Source: Clostridia bacterium
Lineage (GTDB): Bacteria; Bacillota; Clostridia; TANB77; UBA1234
Direction: 5' to 3'
Assembly (NCBI GenBank): GCA_017469545.1
Contig: JAFUGE010000012.1
Span: 1-64,000, forward strand
DNA length: 64,000 bases
Of this stretch, positions 8,611 through 18,122 are shown in pieces. The first letter of the stretch is position 1, and the number at the start of each line of letters is the position of its first letter. Position numbers and translations under genes: made by a program. The notes beneath the pieces were generated by a model. It was not told where the DNA came from. It ran no database searches and saw only the letters and a list, made by a program, of their open reading frames with translations.

Positions 8611-9093
8611 ATGCCACAAAAAGAAGTTTTATTGACTTATGAAGGTATGAAAAAAATGGAGGAAGAACTAGAATTTCTAAAGACGGTAAAGAGAAGAGAA
8701 GTTGCTGAGAGAATAAAGGTTGCTTTGGGCTTTGGAGATCTTTCTGAGAATTCAGAGTACGACGAAGCAAAGAACGAGCAAGCGCAAGTAGAAATGAAAA
8801 TATTAGATTTAGAAAATAAACTAAGAAATGTGAAGATTATTGACGAAGACGAAATTGACACGAAGACTGTTCAAGTAGGCAACAAAGTACAAGTGCTTGA
8901 TATGGAATTTGACGACAAGCTAGAGTATACAATTGTTGGTTCTACAGAAGTTGATTTGGCTGAGAATAAGATTTCTAACGAATCACCAATTGGTGCAGCT
9001 TTACTTGGAAAGAAGAAGAATGAAGTCGTAGAAGTTCAGACTCCGGGAGGAATTGTGAATTTCAAGGTTTTAAAGATTACAAGAGGTTTATAA
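8611..9093 (+). CDS. greA: Transcription elongation factor GreA
   Basis: 160 residues, the standard size. GreA enters the RNA polymerase secondary channel and stimulates cleavage of backtracked transcripts. The N-terminal coiled coil ([47 protein letters not shown]) carries the acidic [12 protein letters not shown] tip that coordinates the catalytic Mg2+, followed by the C-terminal FKBP-like domain. An in-frame ATG at 8605 is closer to AAGGAG (4 nt); 8611 gives a 10-nt spacing and the usual N-terminus. Monocistronic, with promoter and terminator. Confidence 0.95.
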   Translation: MPQKEVLLTYEGMKKMEEELEFLKTVKRREVAERIKVALGFGDLSENSEYDEAKNEQAQVEMKILDLENKLRNVKIIDEDEIDTKTVQVGNKVQVLDMEFDDKLEYTIVGSTEVDLAENKISNESPIGAALLGKKKNEVVEVQTPGGIVNFKVLKITRGL

Positions 9094-9106
9094 TTTTGAC
9101 TTTATA

Positions 9107-9132
9107 GTGGAGCACATTGTGCCCCGCTTTTT
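9107..9132 (+). terminator. Terminator after greA
   Basis: Stem GTGGAGCAC/GTGCCCCGC (one mismatch), ATT loop, then TTTTTC. A similar GGAGCAC hairpin lies at the end of the germination gene at 47 kb. Confidence 0.7.
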
Positions 9133-9179
9133 CGTTATGATTTGGTATCTATGGATACGCAAAAATGATAGGCTAACTA

Positions 9180-9208
9180 TTGTAAACGGAATTAATTTGT
9201 GGTATGAT
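9180..9208 (+). promoter_or_regulatory. Probable promoter of the site-2 protease/tsaD unit
   Basis: TTGTAA at 9180-9185, a 17-nt spacer and TATGAT at 9203-9208. A family-1 hairpin lies in the resulting leader. Confidence 0.55.
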
Positions 9209-9217
9209 GTCATGAGA

Positions 9218-9240
9218 GCGGGCAGCGTCATACGCTGCCT
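9218..9240. repeat. Family-1 hairpin repeat, single partial unit
   Basis: GCGGGCAGCGTCATACGCTGCC without the CCCTACA flank. It lies in the 5' leader of the site-2 protease gene, 27 nt before the start codon. Confidence 0.75.
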
Positions 9241-9267
9241 AAGCAAATTCTGGCAAGGAGGAGAGTT

Positions 9268-10005
9268 ATGTACGGAAATAATGTGATTTGGATTGCGGCG
9301 ATTGCAATTCTTTTGGTGAGTCGTATTATGAGTGGTAGCTTTGATTTGATGGGAACATTATTAATGCTTCCAGGCCTTATTTTGGCGCTTACGTTGCACG
9401 AATATGCGCATGCAAAAGCTTCGGATAGGCTAGGAGACCCGACGCCTGAGGCAGAAGGAAGGCTTACGTTAAATCCACTTGCACATATGGATCCGTTTGG
9501 TACGATCTGCCTTTTGTTTGCTGGATTTGGCTGGGGAAAACCGGTTAGCATTAATCCAACGTATTATCGAAATCCGGTAAGAGATAGCGCTATTGTGGCG
9601 GCAGCGGGGCCACTTATGAATTTGGTGCTAGCGTTTGTGTTTTTTATTTTATATGCGGTGGTAGCCGTTTTGAATCCGGAGGCTTATATAGAAATGCTCA
9701 TGGGCTCGACTTCTAGCGTAGCAGCAATTGCCATTACCATGCTTTTGGAAGGGGCATATTTAAATCTTGGCCTTTGTGTGTTTAATTTGTTACCATTCCC
9801 GCCATTAGATGGTTCGAAAATATTTGCTTATTTCTTAAAAGGAAAGGCAAGAACGTTTTTATATAATTTGGAGAAATATTCATGGATTATTATTATCATT
9901 TTATTTGTGACAGAGATACCGTCTTATATTATTACGCCAGTTGTGAATTGGCTTGCTAATGGAATGATGAGTGTGATTGTATGGATTATGAATTTATTTG
10001 TTTAA
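9268..10005 (+). CDS. Site-2 protease family (M50) membrane metallopeptidase
   Basis: 245 residues with about five or six membrane helices. The zinc motif HEYAH (LALTLHEYAHAKASDRLGD, about residues 44-48) and the second signature NLLPFPPLDGSK (about 170-181; Asp is the third ligand) are both present, so it should be active. This compact, PDZ-free form resembles the YwhC-type proteases of Firmicutes that cut within membranes; the substrate is unknown. AAGGAGGAG precedes the ATG. A family-1 repeat separates it from tsaD. Confidence 0.92.
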   Translation: MYGNNVIWIAAIAILLVSRIMSGSFDLMGTLLMLPGLILALTLHEYAHAKASDRLGDPTPEAEGRLTLNPLAHMDPFGTICLLFAGFGWGKPVSINPTYYRNPVRDSAIVAAAGPLMNLVLAFVFFILYAVVAVLNPEAYIEMLMGSTSSVAAIAITMLLEGAYLNLGLCVFNLLPFPPLDGSKIFAYFLKGKARTFLYNLEKYSWIIIIILFVTEIPSYIITPVVNWLANGMMSVIVWIMNLFV

Positions 10006-10008
10006 AAT

Positions 10009-10036
10009 TGTAGGGGCGGCGTAGCACGCCGCCCGT
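10009..10036. repeat. Family-1 hairpin repeat, single unit
   Basis: TTGTAGGGGCGGCGT followed by AGC and ACGCCGCCCG, directly after the site-2 protease stop. This copy has the G/C pair version of the stem. Confidence 0.85.
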
Positions 10037-10067
10037 GCAAATATCATACCATTCAGGAGGAGCATTT

Positions 10068-11069
10068 ATGCAAAAAGATATTTTGTGCCTTGCCATTGAA
10101 ACGAGTTGTGACGAGACTTCAGTAGCGATTGTGAAAAATGGCAGAGAAGTTTTGTCTAATATTATTTCTACGCAGATTGATATACACAAGAAATATGGCG
10201 GCGTTGTGCCAGAAATTGCGTCCAGAAATCACGTGGAGAATATTACGTATGTCATTGACGAGGCTTTGGAAAAAGCGAATGTAACATTAGAAGAAATCGA
10301 TTTTATTGCTTGCACTTATGGGCCAGGATTAGTTGGTGCACTTTTGGTAGGCGTTTCTACGGCGAAAGCGATGGCGTATGCTTTGCATAAGCCTTTGGTT
10401 GGCGTGCACCATATTGAGGGACATATTGCGGCTAACTATATTACACACCAAGAGCTTACTCCACCGTACTTGTGCTTAGTTGTATCTGGTGGACATTCGC
10501 ATTTGGTGTATGTGAAAGACTATACCGAGTTTGAAATTTTGGGAAAGACGAGAGACGACGCGGTTGGCGAGGCTTTTGATAAAGTGGCTAGAGTGGTTGG
10601 CCTTGGCTATCCTGGAGGACCAAAGATCGATAAATTGGCGAAAGAAGGCAAAGTGACTTACCATTTGCCGAAAACATTTTTTGAAAATTTAGATTTTAGT
10701 TTTAGTGGCATAAAAACGGCAGTGATAAATTTGGTACATAAGGAAAAAGAGATTTCTGTGCCGGACTTGTGTGCAAGTTTTGAAGATGCGGTGACGGATG
10801 TTTTAATTCAAAATACACTGAAAGCTGCGGAATTAGTGAAGACAGATAAAATTGCAATAGCAGGCGGCGTTTCGGCAAATAGTTATTTGAGGAGCCATAT
10901 GGAAAGTGCCGCAGAAACGCTGGGATTAAAAGTGTACTATCCGGAGCTTGTTTTGTGCACGGATAATGCTGCCATGATTGGCGCTGCGGCCTATTACAAT
11001 TATCTGAAAGGAAAAGTATCACCTTTAGACTTGAATGCGGTGCCGAATTTGAAGATTGGAGAGAATTAA
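10068..11069 (+). CDS. tsaD: tRNA N6-threonylcarbamoyladenosine transferase
   Basis: 333 residues, full length. Transfers threonylcarbamoyl to A37 of ANN-decoding tRNAs together with TsaB and TsaE. It starts [20 protein letters not shown] (ATP-grasp-like ASKHA fold) and carries the metal-binding [12 protein letters not shown] motif (His-x3-His) and the SGGHSHLV and AGGVSAN nucleotide motifs. The ATG at 10068 has AGGAGGAG 6 nt upstream. Its TAA shares an A with the ATG of the next gene, so the two are translationally coupled. tsaB and tsaE are not in the window. Confidence 0.97.
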   Translation: MQKDILCLAIETSCDETSVAIVKNGREVLSNIISTQIDIHKKYGGVVPEIASRNHVENITYVIDEALEKANVTLEEIDFIACTYGPGLVGALLVGVSTAKAMAYALHKPLVGVHHIEGHIAANYITHQELTPPYLCLVVSGGHSHLVYVKDYTEFEILGKTRDDAVGEAFDKVARVVGLGYPGGPKIDKLAKEGKVTYHLPKTFFENLDFSFSGIKTAVINLVHKEKEISVPDLCASFEDAVTDVLIQNTLKAAELVKTDKIAIAGGVSANSYLRSHMESAAETLGLKVYYPELVLCTDNAAMIGAAAYYNYLKGKVSPLDLNAVPNLKIGEN

Positions 11070-11743
11070 TGAAAATTTATACGATTTCCGATTTGCATCT
11101 TTCTTTTGGAACGGATAAGCCTATGAACATATTCGGGAAAAAGTGGGATCATTATGAGGAAAAAATAGAACAAAATTGGAGAAGTAAAGTCAAAGAAGAA
11201 GATGTGGTAATTTTGGCGGGCGATTTTTCTTGGGCAATGTATCTAGACGAGGCTATCCAGGATTTTGCGTATTTGGATAGGCTTCCGGGGAAAAAGATTA
11301 TGCTTAAGGGAAACCATGATTATTGGTGGGAGACGCTTTCAAAGTTAAATCAATTTGTGGAAGCAAATGGATTCCACAATATTCACTTTTTATATAATAA
11401 TTTCTACGATGTTGGAGATTTTGTGATTTGTGGCGCCAAGTATTGGCAATATGAGGAAGGGCAAGATAACGATAAAATATTTAATCGAGAGCTACAAAGG
11501 GCAAAACTATCGCTGGAAGCGGCAAAAAATGCTGTGCCAGATAAGCCAGTGATTATGGTGACACATTATCCACCCGACGAAAAACTGATAAATCTTGCAA
11601 GGGAATACAATGTAAAAAAGTGGATTTATGGCCACATTCATAGCAATTACGAGAACTCACTTGTCGAGATTGAGGGGATAGAGACTTACTTAACTTCGTG
11701 CGATTATCTTGATTTTGATTTGATTGCACTAAATGTCGAATGA
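11069..11743 (+). CDS. Calcineurin-like metallophosphoesterase
   Basis: 224 residues with the complete two-metal signature: DLHLSF (8-13), GDFSW, GNHDYWW (about 81-87), THYPP and GHIHS. Probably a cytosolic phosphodiesterase or phosphatase; the substrate is unknown. The start codon overlaps the tsaD stop (TAATG), so the gene is coupled to tsaD. Confidence 0.9.
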   Translation: MKIYTISDLHLSFGTDKPMNIFGKKWDHYEEKIEQNWRSKVKEEDVVILAGDFSWAMYLDEAIQDFAYLDRLPGKKIMLKGNHDYWWETLSKLNQFVEANGFHNIHFLYNNFYDVGDFVICGAKYWQYEEGQDNDKIFNRELQRAKLSLEAAKNAVPDKPVIMVTHYPPDEKLINLAREYNVKKWIYGHIHSNYENSLVEIEGIETYLTSCDYLDFDLIALNVE

Positions 11744-11759
11744 AAATCGTAAAAAATGC

Positions 11760-11788
11760 TTGGAAAATTAGCAAAGCTGTGATATAAT
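11760..11788 (+). promoter_or_regulatory. Sigma-A promoter of tig
   Basis: TTGGAA at 11760-11765, a 17-nt spacer and TATAAT at 11783-11788. Confidence 0.75.
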
Positions 11789-11831
11789 GCATAGCTGTAC
11801 ATTATACAAAGAAAAGGAAGGATTTAGTAAA

Positions 11832-13115
11832 ATGAATGCAAAAGTAGAAAAATTGGAAAATAGTCAAGTAAAACTAGAGATAACAATTGAGGCGGAAAAA
11901 TTTGAGGAAGGAATGCAAAAGGCTTTCTTTAGAAATGCAAAACATTTTAATGTTCCTGGCTTTAGAAAAGGCAAGGCGCCTAGAAATATTGTAGAGAGAT
12001 ATTATGGCGAGTCTGTTCTTTATGAAGAGGCGTTTAACATTATTGTTCCTGAAATTTACGACGAAGTGATTAAAGAAAATAACATAGAGGCTGTTTCTAA
12101 TCCGGATATTGATATTACGCAAATCGGAAGTGGAAAAGACCTTATCTTTACTGCAATAGTTACGGTAAAACCAGAAGTAAAATTAGGAAAATATAAGGGT
12201 ATTAAAGTAGACAAAAAGGAGTATCCAGTGACAGAAGAGCATGTGCAAGAGCACTTAAATGAAATGGCTGAGAAGAATGCTAGAATTATTACAGCGGACG
12301 AGAAAGCAAAAGCTAAAAAGGGCAACATTGCTGTGATTGATTTTGAAGGTAGCGTGGATGGCGTTCCATTCGAAGGCGGTAAGGCTGAAAATTATTCATT
12401 AGAGCTTGGCAGCAATTCTTTTATTCCTGGCTTTGAAGACCAAGTCATTGGCATGAAAACGGGCGAGGAGAAAGATATTAACGTTACATTCCCAGAGAAT
12501 TATTTCTCTACGGATTTAGCTGGTAAAGATGCTGTATTTAAGGTAAAAGTTCATGAGATAAAGGTAAAAGAATTGCCAACATTGGACGACGAATTTGCGA
12601 AAGATGTTAGTGAATATGATACTTTGGAAGAGCTAAAGCAAGACATTGTAGAGCATATCGAAGAAGAAAACGCTAGAAGAGCAAAGTATGAAGAGGAAGA
12701 AGAAGCTATTCAAAAAGTTCTTGAAAAATCAGAAGTAGAAATTCCAAGAGCTATGATTGATAACGAAATCGACGAGTACGTAAGAGACTTCGAAAATAGA
12801 TTATCTTATCAAGGCATGAATCTTGATACTTATATGCAACTTATGGGTAAGGACATTGTTGAGATTAGAAAAGAGTACGAAGAGCGTGCGGAAAAGAATG
12901 TAAAGACAAGATTAGTACTAGAGGCTATTTTTAAGGCGGAAGAGTTAGAAGTAACGGACGAAATGGTGAAGGAAAAATTAGCTGAGACAGCAAAAGCATA
13001 TGGCAGAGACGCAGAGGAATTTGTGGCAAAAGCTACAGAGCAAATGAAAGACTATGTAAGAGAAGAAAGCAAGTATGATGTTGCTGTGAAATTCATTATG
13101 GCAAATGCAAAATAA
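11832..13115 (+). CDS. tig: Trigger factor
   Basis: 427 residues, normal length. Ribosome-bound chaperone and peptidyl-prolyl isomerase. The N-terminal ribosome-binding domain includes GFRKGKAPRNIVERYYG, the signature loop that contacts L23; an FKBP-type domain follows (about 150-245; GNIAVIDFEGSVDGVPFEGG), then the helical C-terminal arms. The ATG at 11832 has AAGGAAGG upstream; an earlier in-frame ATG at 11787 overlaps the -10 box and is excluded. First gene of a tig-clpP-clpX cluster. Confidence 0.97.
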   Translation: MNAKVEKLENSQVKLEITIEAEKFEEGMQKAFFRNAKHFNVPGFRKGKAPRNIVERYYGESVLYEEAFNIIVPEIYDEVIKENNIEAVSNPDIDITQIGSGKDLIFTAIVTVKPEVKLGKYKGIKVDKKEYPVTEEHVQEHLNEMAEKNARIITADEKAKAKKGNIAVIDFEGSVDGVPFEGGKAENYSLELGSNSFIPGFEDQVIGMKTGEEKDINVTFPENYFSTDLAGKDAVFKVKVHEIKVKELPTLDDEFAKDVSEYDTLEELKQDIVEHIEEENARRAKYEEEEEAIQKVLEKSEVEIPRAMIDNEIDEYVRDFENRLSYQGMNLDTYMQLMGKDIVEIRKEYEERAEKNVKTRLVLEAIFKAEELEVTDEMVKEKLAETAKAYGRDAEEFVAKATEQMKDYVREESKYDVAVKFIMANAK

Positions 13116-13119
13116 AACG

Positions 13120-13152
13120 GTAGGGGCAGCGTATCACGCTGCCCGCTGCCCG
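13120..13152. repeat. Family-1 hairpin repeat between tig and clpP
   Basis: GTAGGGGCAGCGTATCACGCTGCCC, followed by a second GCTGCCCG, five nt after the tig stop. It has no T-tract, so it is not a standard terminator. Confidence 0.85.
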
Positions 13153-13180
13153 CAAAACAAAACAACGAAGGAGGAAAAAT

Positions 13181-13774
13181 ATGAGCGAAATTAAAAACGA
13201 TTTAGTACCTTATGTGGTAGAGCAAACTAGCCGTGGAGAAAGATCTTACGATATTTTCTCAAGATTATTGAAAGATAGAATTATCTTTATCGGTGACGAG
13301 ATTACAGACGCGACAGCAAGTTTAGTAGTAGCACAGCTACTATTCTTAGAGTCTGAAGACCCAGAAAAAGATATTCATATCTACATCAATAGCCCTGGAG
13401 GAAGTGTGACAGCTGGTATGGCTATCTATGATACTATGAATTATATTAAGCCAGACGTTTCTACGATTTGTGTGGGAATGGCTGCAAGTATGGGAGCTTT
13501 CTTGCTTGCTGCAGGAAAGAAAGGCAAGAGATTTGCTCTTCCAAACTCTGAAATTATGATCCATCAACCTCTTGGCGGGGCAAAGGGGCAAGCTTCTGAT
13601 GTAAAAATTCATGCAGAATTTTTATTGAAGACGAGGGATAAGTTAAACAAAATTCTAAGTGAAAATACTGGAAAACCATTGGAACAAATCGAGCGTGATA
13701 CCGATAGAGACAACTTTATGACAGCAGACGAAGCAGCTGAGTATGGCTTGATTGACCAAGTAATGAAGAGATAA
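13181..13774 (+). CDS. clpP: ATP-dependent Clp protease proteolytic subunit
   Basis: 197 residues, standard size. Forms the tetradecameric barrel that degrades substrates unfolded by ClpX or ClpC. The catalytic serine is in GMAASMGAF (Ser103) and the histidine in [15 protein letters not shown] (His128). The start [21 protein letters not shown] with AAGGAGG upstream fits the processed N-terminus of the family. Lies between tig and clpX, the common Clostridia order. Confidence 0.98.
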   Translation: MSEIKNDLVPYVVEQTSRGERSYDIFSRLLKDRIIFIGDEITDATASLVVAQLLFLESEDPEKDIHIYINSPGGSVTAGMAIYDTMNYIKPDVSTICVGMAASMGAFLLAAGKKGKRFALPNSEIMIHQPLGGAKGQASDVKIHAEFLLKTRDKLNKILSENTGKPLEQIERDTDRDNFMTADEAAEYGLIDQVMKR

Positions 13775-13792
13775 TATAGGTAATGCAAAACC

Positions 13793-13844
13793 GTAGGGGC
13801 GGTGTAGCACGCCGCCCAAGGGCAGCGTATTACGCGCCCCTACA
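13793..13844. repeat. Family-1 hairpin repeat, two units, one degenerate
   Basis: GTAGGGGCGGTGTAGCACGCCGCCC followed by GGGCAGCGTATTACG-CGCCCCTACA. The second unit has lost two stem bases. Located between clpP and clpX. Confidence 0.8.
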
Positions 13845-13880
13845 ATTTGTTTGAAAAATATTTGAGAAAGGGTGAATCAT

Positions 13881-15203
13881 TTGGCTCGTTATGAAGATAA
13901 GAAAACAATAAAATGTTCTTTTTGTGGAAAACCTCAGGAGGCGGTAAGAAGGATTGTAGCAGGGCCTGGTGTGTATATTTGCGACGAGTGCGTTGGATTA
14001 TGTAGCAATATTGTGGAAGAGGGCTATGACGAAGAGAACGAACTTATTGAACAAGGCGAATATATGACAATTCCAAAGCCAAAGGAAATTAAGGAATTGT
14101 TAGACGAATATGTGATTGGCCAGGACGAAGCGAAAAAGTCACTTTCTGTTGCCGTTTACAATCACTATAAGAGAATTAACAATATAGAAGCCGGCAATGA
14201 CGACGATATCGAAATACAAAAAAGTAATATTTTAATGCTAGGCCCTACGGGATGTGGCAAAACATATTTGGCACAAACACTTGCTAAATTATTGAATGTA
14301 CCTTTTGCGATTGCAGACGCTACAGCATTGACAGAGGCTGGCTATGTGGGCGAAGATGTAGAAAATATATTGCTTAAGCTTATTCAGGCAGCTGATTATG
14401 ATGTCGAGAGGGCACAAAAAGGAATTATTTATATAGACGAAATTGACAAGATTTCTAGAAAATCAGAGAATGTTTCCATCACGAGAGATGTCAGTGGTGA
14501 GGGCGTTCAACAAGCACTGCTAAAAATCATTGAAGGGACGACTGCTTCTGTTCCACCGCAAGGGGGACGTAAGCATCCACATCAAGAGTTTATTCAAATT
14601 GATACGACGAATATCTTATTTATTTGCGCGGGAGCATTTGAAGGATTAGAGAAGACAATCCAAAGCAGAATTGGTAATAAAAATATTGGCTTTGGAGCAG
14701 ATGTAGAGACACCAAAGGACGAACTTCAAAGTGAGTTATTTAAAAAGCTTTTGCCTCAAGATTTGGTGAAATTTGGCTTAATTCCTGAGTTTGTCGGCAG
14801 ACTTCCTGTCATTACGACGGTAGATCCGCTTACTAGAGAAGCTTTCATTGATATTATGACAAAACCAAAGAATGCTTTAATCAAGCAATACAAGAAATTG
14901 TTTGAATTAGATGGCGTTAAGTTAGAGCTTGAGGACGAGGCAATCAATGCGATTGTGGATAAAGCGATTGAAAGAAAGACTGGCGCAAGAGGCTTGAGGG
15001 CGATTTTGGAAGAAACCATGAGAGATATTATGTTTGAGATTCCGACGAACAAAGATATCGTAGAGTGTATTATCACGAAAGAAACGGTTACAGACAAGAC
15101 TACGCCTAAGCTTATTATGGGCGACGGAAAGCAGCATATGCCTTTGCCTGGTAAGAAAGCAAGAAGGTCTAAGAAAGTTGAAGAAATAACACCAGCATCT
15201 TAA
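13881..15203 (+). CDS. clpX: ATP-dependent Clp protease ATP-binding subunit ClpX
   Basis: 440 residues. Unfoldase that feeds ClpP. The zinc-binding domain has CSFC (12-15) and CDEC (about 35-38); Walker A GPTGCGKT is at 121-128, followed by the AAA+ signature IYIDEIDKI and the RGLR sensor-2 region (GARGLRAI). I chose the TTG at 13881, which gives MARYEDKK as in other ClpX proteins and has AAAGGGTG 6 nt upstream; an in-frame GTG at 13872 lies inside that site. Confidence 0.96.
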   Translation: MARYEDKKTIKCSFCGKPQEAVRRIVAGPGVYICDECVGLCSNIVEEGYDEENELIEQGEYMTIPKPKEIKELLDEYVIGQDEAKKSLSVAVYNHYKRINNIEAGNDDDIEIQKSNILMLGPTGCGKTYLAQTLAKLLNVPFAIADATALTEAGYVGEDVENILLKLIQAADYDVERAQKGIIYIDEIDKISRKSENVSITRDVSGEGVQQALLKIIEGTTASVPPQGGRKHPHQEFIQIDTTNILFICAGAFEGLEKTIQSRIGNKNIGFGADVETPKDELQSELFKKLLPQDLVKFGLIPEFVGRLPVITTVDPLTREAFIDIMTKPKNALIKQYKKLFELDGVKLELEDEAINAIVDKAIERKTGARGLRAILEETMRDIMFEIPTNKDIVECIITKETVTDKTTPKLIMGDGKQHMPLPGKKARRSKKVEEITPAS

Positions 15204-15223
15204 AATAATGATGTGCGTTGCAC

Positions 15224-15277
15224 TGTAGGGGCGGCGTACCACGCTGCCCGCGGGTGGCATGGTATGCCACCCCTACA
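15224..15277. repeat. Family-1 hairpin repeat, two facing units
   Basis: TGTAGGGGCGGCGTACCACGCTGCCC then GGGTGGCATGGTATGCCACCCCTACA. The second stem has two compensated pair changes (T/A and A/T) against the consensus. Lies between clpX and the DUF951 gene. Confidence 0.85.
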
Positions 15278-15296
15278 ATTGTATGGAGGAATAAAA

Positions 15297-15470
15297 ATGG
15301 ATTATCAAATCGGCGATATTGTGGAATTAAAGAAGCAACATCCTTGTGGAAGCAAAATTTGGAAAATAACACGTGTTGGTGTGGATTTTAAGCTGGAATG
15401 TCAAGGATGTAAACATGTTATCATGGTGGAGAGAGAAAAGGCTTTAAAAATGATAAAAAAGAAGATGTAA
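15297..15470 (+). CDS. DUF951 family small protein
   Basis: 57 residues starting MDYQIGDIVELKKQHPCGSK. The pattern GDIVELKKxHPCG...W.I.R.G.D..L.C.GC..V.M.R is the DUF951 signature, with three cysteines (CG, CQGC) that could bind a metal. The ATG at 15297 follows GGAGGAATAAAA; the upstream reading frame merely translates the repeat. The function of the family is unknown. It is flanked by family-1 repeats on both sides. Confidence 0.9.
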   Translation: MDYQIGDIVELKKQHPCGSKIWKITRVGVDFKLECQGCKHVIMVEREKALKMIKKKM

Positions 15471-15493
15471 GGGCAGCGCAATACGCTGCCCTT
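15471..15493. repeat. Family-1 hairpin repeat, single unit
   Basis: GGGCAGCGCAATACGCTGCCC immediately after the TAA stop of the DUF951 gene, without the TGTAG flank. Confidence 0.75.
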
Positions 15494-15530
15494 AAGGCAT
15501 TTATAAATATTGAAAGAATGCTTGAAATTA

Positions 15531-15559
15531 TTGACAAATCGGGGCTAAAAGTATAAAAT
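15531..15559 (+). promoter_or_regulatory. Sigma-A promoter of gdpP-rplI-dnaB
   Basis: TTGACA at 15531-15536, a 17-nt spacer and TAAAAT at 15554-15559, 21 nt before the gdpP start. Confidence 0.7.
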
Positions 15560-15579
15560 TATCGCATAAGGAGGGTGCT

Positions 15580-17562
15580 ATGCGAAAAGTAAAATTTAGT
15601 GAAGTTTTCGTACCAAAATATAGGGTTTATTTGATATTAATTTTATTACTTTTAATTGCTTTTTCTATTTTTAAGCCGCTGTTTATTCCGATTGCCATTA
15701 TTTTATATGCAGGGATATTGTTCTTTACGTATAAAAGAAATTTGAATAAAAAAGAGAGGCTAATCAAGCATATTAATAGCTTTTTAATCAAGTTAAATAC
15801 AGACGAATCCATTTTGGAGTTCCCTATCCCGTCTACGATTGTAACACATACAGGGGATATTTTGTGGAGTAATAAGGGATTTGAGAACCTTTTCAAGGGA
15901 ATTAATAAAGAAAGTTATGTGGAGAATATCATTAAAGAGTTAGACGAAGAGTATGATAGTGATTTCTCAGCGATTGATAAAGAAATTAGCGTTCACGATA
16001 AACATTATAGGCTACTTGGTAATTTAGTGAATGTGAAAAGAAGAGGCAATAAAGAGCCTGTCATTATGCTGTATTTTATCGACAGAACGGATTACTATCG
16101 TTTGTATAGGATGTATGAGGATTCTAAGGATTGTGTTGGTTTAATCGTAATTGATAATTATGACGAAGTAATGAGTGATATGACAGACACGGATAAGCCG
16201 CAGTTACTTGCTGTCGTTGAAAAACAATTAAGAGAATGGTTTGCATTTACAGGGGGGATTTTTACCAGACTTGAGAGAAATAGATTTTTGATTGTCTTTG
16301 AGAAGAAGTATATTAAGGCTTTTACAGATTCTAAATTTGAAATCTTAGATTCTATCAAAGAAATTACTTATAGCAATAAAATTCCGGTAACACTTAGCAT
16401 TGGTATTATTGCGGACGATGTAACTAAAGTTGAGAGTTTTCAAAATGCAATGGCTGCCATTGATATTGCTTTGGGAAGAGGCGGGGACCAGGCCGTGATT
16501 CGAAAGAATAACAAGTATGAATTCTTTGGTGGCAAGAGCAAAGAAATTGAGAAGCGTACGAGAGTCAAAGCGAGAGTGGTTGCGCAGGCGATGCAGGAAT
16601 TAATGACAGAAGCCAAGGATGTTATGATTATGGGGCATAAGAATATGGATGCCGATGCACTTGGCGCAGCGATTGGTGTATATCGTATTGCAAAGACGAT
16701 GGATAAAGAAGTTCATATTATTTATAACAATTCTGGAATGGCGATAGATGGCTTAATTAAGAGACTTGGAAAGCCTTATGAAGAAGTGTTTATGCCGACA
16801 GAAACTGCTTTATCAAAAGTAACAGACAAGACTTTATTGGTTGTGGTTGACACGCATAAGAAAGATTTTGTGGAGGCACCAGAGCTATTAACAAAAACAA
16901 ATAAGATTGTGTTAATTGATCACCATAGAAAGAGCACGGAAGCAATCGAAGATGCAACGCTTACATTCCACGAAGTTTATGCATCGTCTGCTAGTGAGCT
17001 AGTAACAGAAATTTTACAATACATAGAAGGCGACTTTGAACTTCCCGTTGTGGAAGCAGAGTGCTTGTATGCCGGCATTTTGACAGATACGAAAAACTTT
17101 ATGTACAAGACTGGTGTCAGAACGTTTGAAGCAGCAGCTTATTTGAAGAAGATTGGCGTTGACGTTTCGGCGATTAAGAAGATGTTCCAAAACGATGTAG
17201 ATACTTATGTGGCAATCGCGGACGTTATTCGTAGTTCGGACATTATTAGAAATAGTATCGCTATTGCAGTATGTCCAAGTGAAGTAGAGAATCACGCGCA
17301 AATTGCTGCACAAGCTGCGGACGAACTTTTGAATTTAAATGGTATCGAAACTTCTTTTGTTTTGGTGGATATGGGCGACTATATTAATATTAGTGGACGT
17401 TCGAATGGAAGCCTTAATGTGCAGATGGTTCTGGAGAAATTGGGCGGTGGCGGCCATATGATGATGGCTGGTGCACAAGTGCAAAATGCGACAATGGAAG
17501 AAGCAAAGAAAATATTGATTGACGCAATTGAAGACGTAATCAGTGCAGAAAACACGAAATAA
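15580..17562 (+). CDS. gdpP: Cyclic-di-AMP phosphodiesterase GdpP
   Basis: 660 residues. Hydrolyses c-di-AMP to pApA at the membrane. Domain order: two membrane helices (about 15-55), a PAS-like domain (about 80-150), a degenerate GGDEF domain (about 180-310, lacking the GGDEF signature), then DHH (HKNMDADALG, about 353; DHHRKS, about 447-452) and DHHA1 (GGGGHMMMAGAQV near the C-terminus). All DHH metal ligands look intact. The order gdpP-rplI-dnaB matches Bacillus yybT-rplI-dnaC. Confidence 0.96.
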   Translation: MRKVKFSEVFVPKYRVYLILILLLLIAFSIFKPLFIPIAIILYAGILFFTYKRNLNKKERLIKHINSFLIKLNTDESILEFPIPSTIVTHTGDILWSNKGFENLFKGINKESYVENIIKELDEEYDSDFSAIDKEISVHDKHYRLLGNLVNVKRRGNKEPVIMLYFIDRTDYYRLYRMYEDSKDCVGLIVIDNYDEVMSDMTDTDKPQLLAVVEKQLREWFAFTGGIFTRLERNRFLIVFEKKYIKAFTDSKFEILDSIKEITYSNKIPVTLSIGIIADDVTKVESFQNAMAAIDIALGRGGDQAVIRKNNKYEFFGGKSKEIEKRTRVKARVVAQAMQELMTEAKDVMIMGHKNMDADALGAAIGVYRIAKTMDKEVHIIYNNSGMAIDGLIKRLGKPYEEVFMPTETALSKVTDKTLLVVVDTHKKDFVEAPELLTKTNKIVLIDHHRKSTEAIEDATLTFHEVYASSASELVTEILQYIEGDFELPVVEAECLYAGILTDTKNFMYKTGVRTFEAAAYLKKIGVDVSAIKKMFQNDVDTYVAIADVIRSSDIIRNSIAIAVCPSEVENHAQIAAQAADELLNLNGIETSFVLVDMGDYINISGRSNGSLNVQMVLEKLGGGGHMMMAGAQVQNATMEEAKKILIDAIEDVISAENTK

Positions 17563-17564
17563 TC

Positions 17565-17628
17565 CGTAGGGGCAGCGTTATCTAAGCTGCCCGAGAAAAC
17601 GGTAGGGGGTGACGTCCTCGGCACCCCG
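17565..17628. repeat. Family-1 hairpin repeats, two variant units
   Basis: CGTAGGGGCAGCGTTATCTAAGCTGCCCG, with a longer loop, then GTAGGGGGTGACGTCCTCGGCACCCCG. The second unit has the CGTCCTCG centre also found at 32547-32573, so this may be a subfamily. Confidence 0.75.
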
Positions 17629-17661
17629 GATAAAAGATGTAATATAAAAGGAGGAAAAAAC

Positions 17662-18105
17662 ATGAAGGTCATTTTAACACAGGACATTAAATCAGTTGGA
17701 AAAAAAGGACAAATACTAGATGCAGCAGACGGGTATGCAAGAAATTATTTATTACCAAAGAAACTGGCTGTGGTGGCGGATGCTTCTAATTTGAACGAAT
17801 TAAAGACAAAGCAAGAAGCGAACAAATACAAGAAAGATATGAGCATGGCAAGCGCCAAAGAATTATCAGAGAAAATGAAAGATTACGAACTTGTATTTAA
17901 AATTAAGGCCGGCGAAAACGGAAAAACGTTTGGCAGCGTGACTGCAAAAGATATTGCAGACGAATTAAACAAAAAATATTTTGTAGAGGTAGATAAGAAA
18001 AAGGTTTGTTTGTCAGAGGCGATTAAGACGTTGGGCGTTTATAATATTGAAATAAAATTATTTGAAGGCATTTCAGGAACCATTAAAGTTGTTGTTGAAG
18101 GTTAA
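17662..18105 (+). CDS. rplI: 50S ribosomal protein L9
   Basis: 147 residues. It starts MKVILTQDIKSVGKKGQILD, the N-terminal rRNA-binding domain with the DGYARNYLLPKKLA signature; a long connecting helix (about 42-75) and a C-terminal domain (EITVKVGENGKTFGSVT-like: KAGENGKTFGSVT) follow. Start preceded by AAAGGAGG. dnaB follows after 17 nt. Confidence 0.98.
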   Translation: MKVILTQDIKSVGKKGQILDAADGYARNYLLPKKLAVVADASNLNELKTKQEANKYKKDMSMASAKELSEKMKDYELVFKIKAGENGKTFGSVTAKDIADELNKKYFVEVDKKKVCLSEAIKTLGVYNIEIKLFEGISGTIKVVVEG

Positions 18106-18122
18106 ATGTTAGGAGAATAGAA

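Noticed and set aside
13120-13152. Family-1 hairpins as intrinsic terminators
   Set aside because: They lack a T-tract and occur inside units that should be co-transcribed (tig-clpP-clpX, pgk-tpiA).
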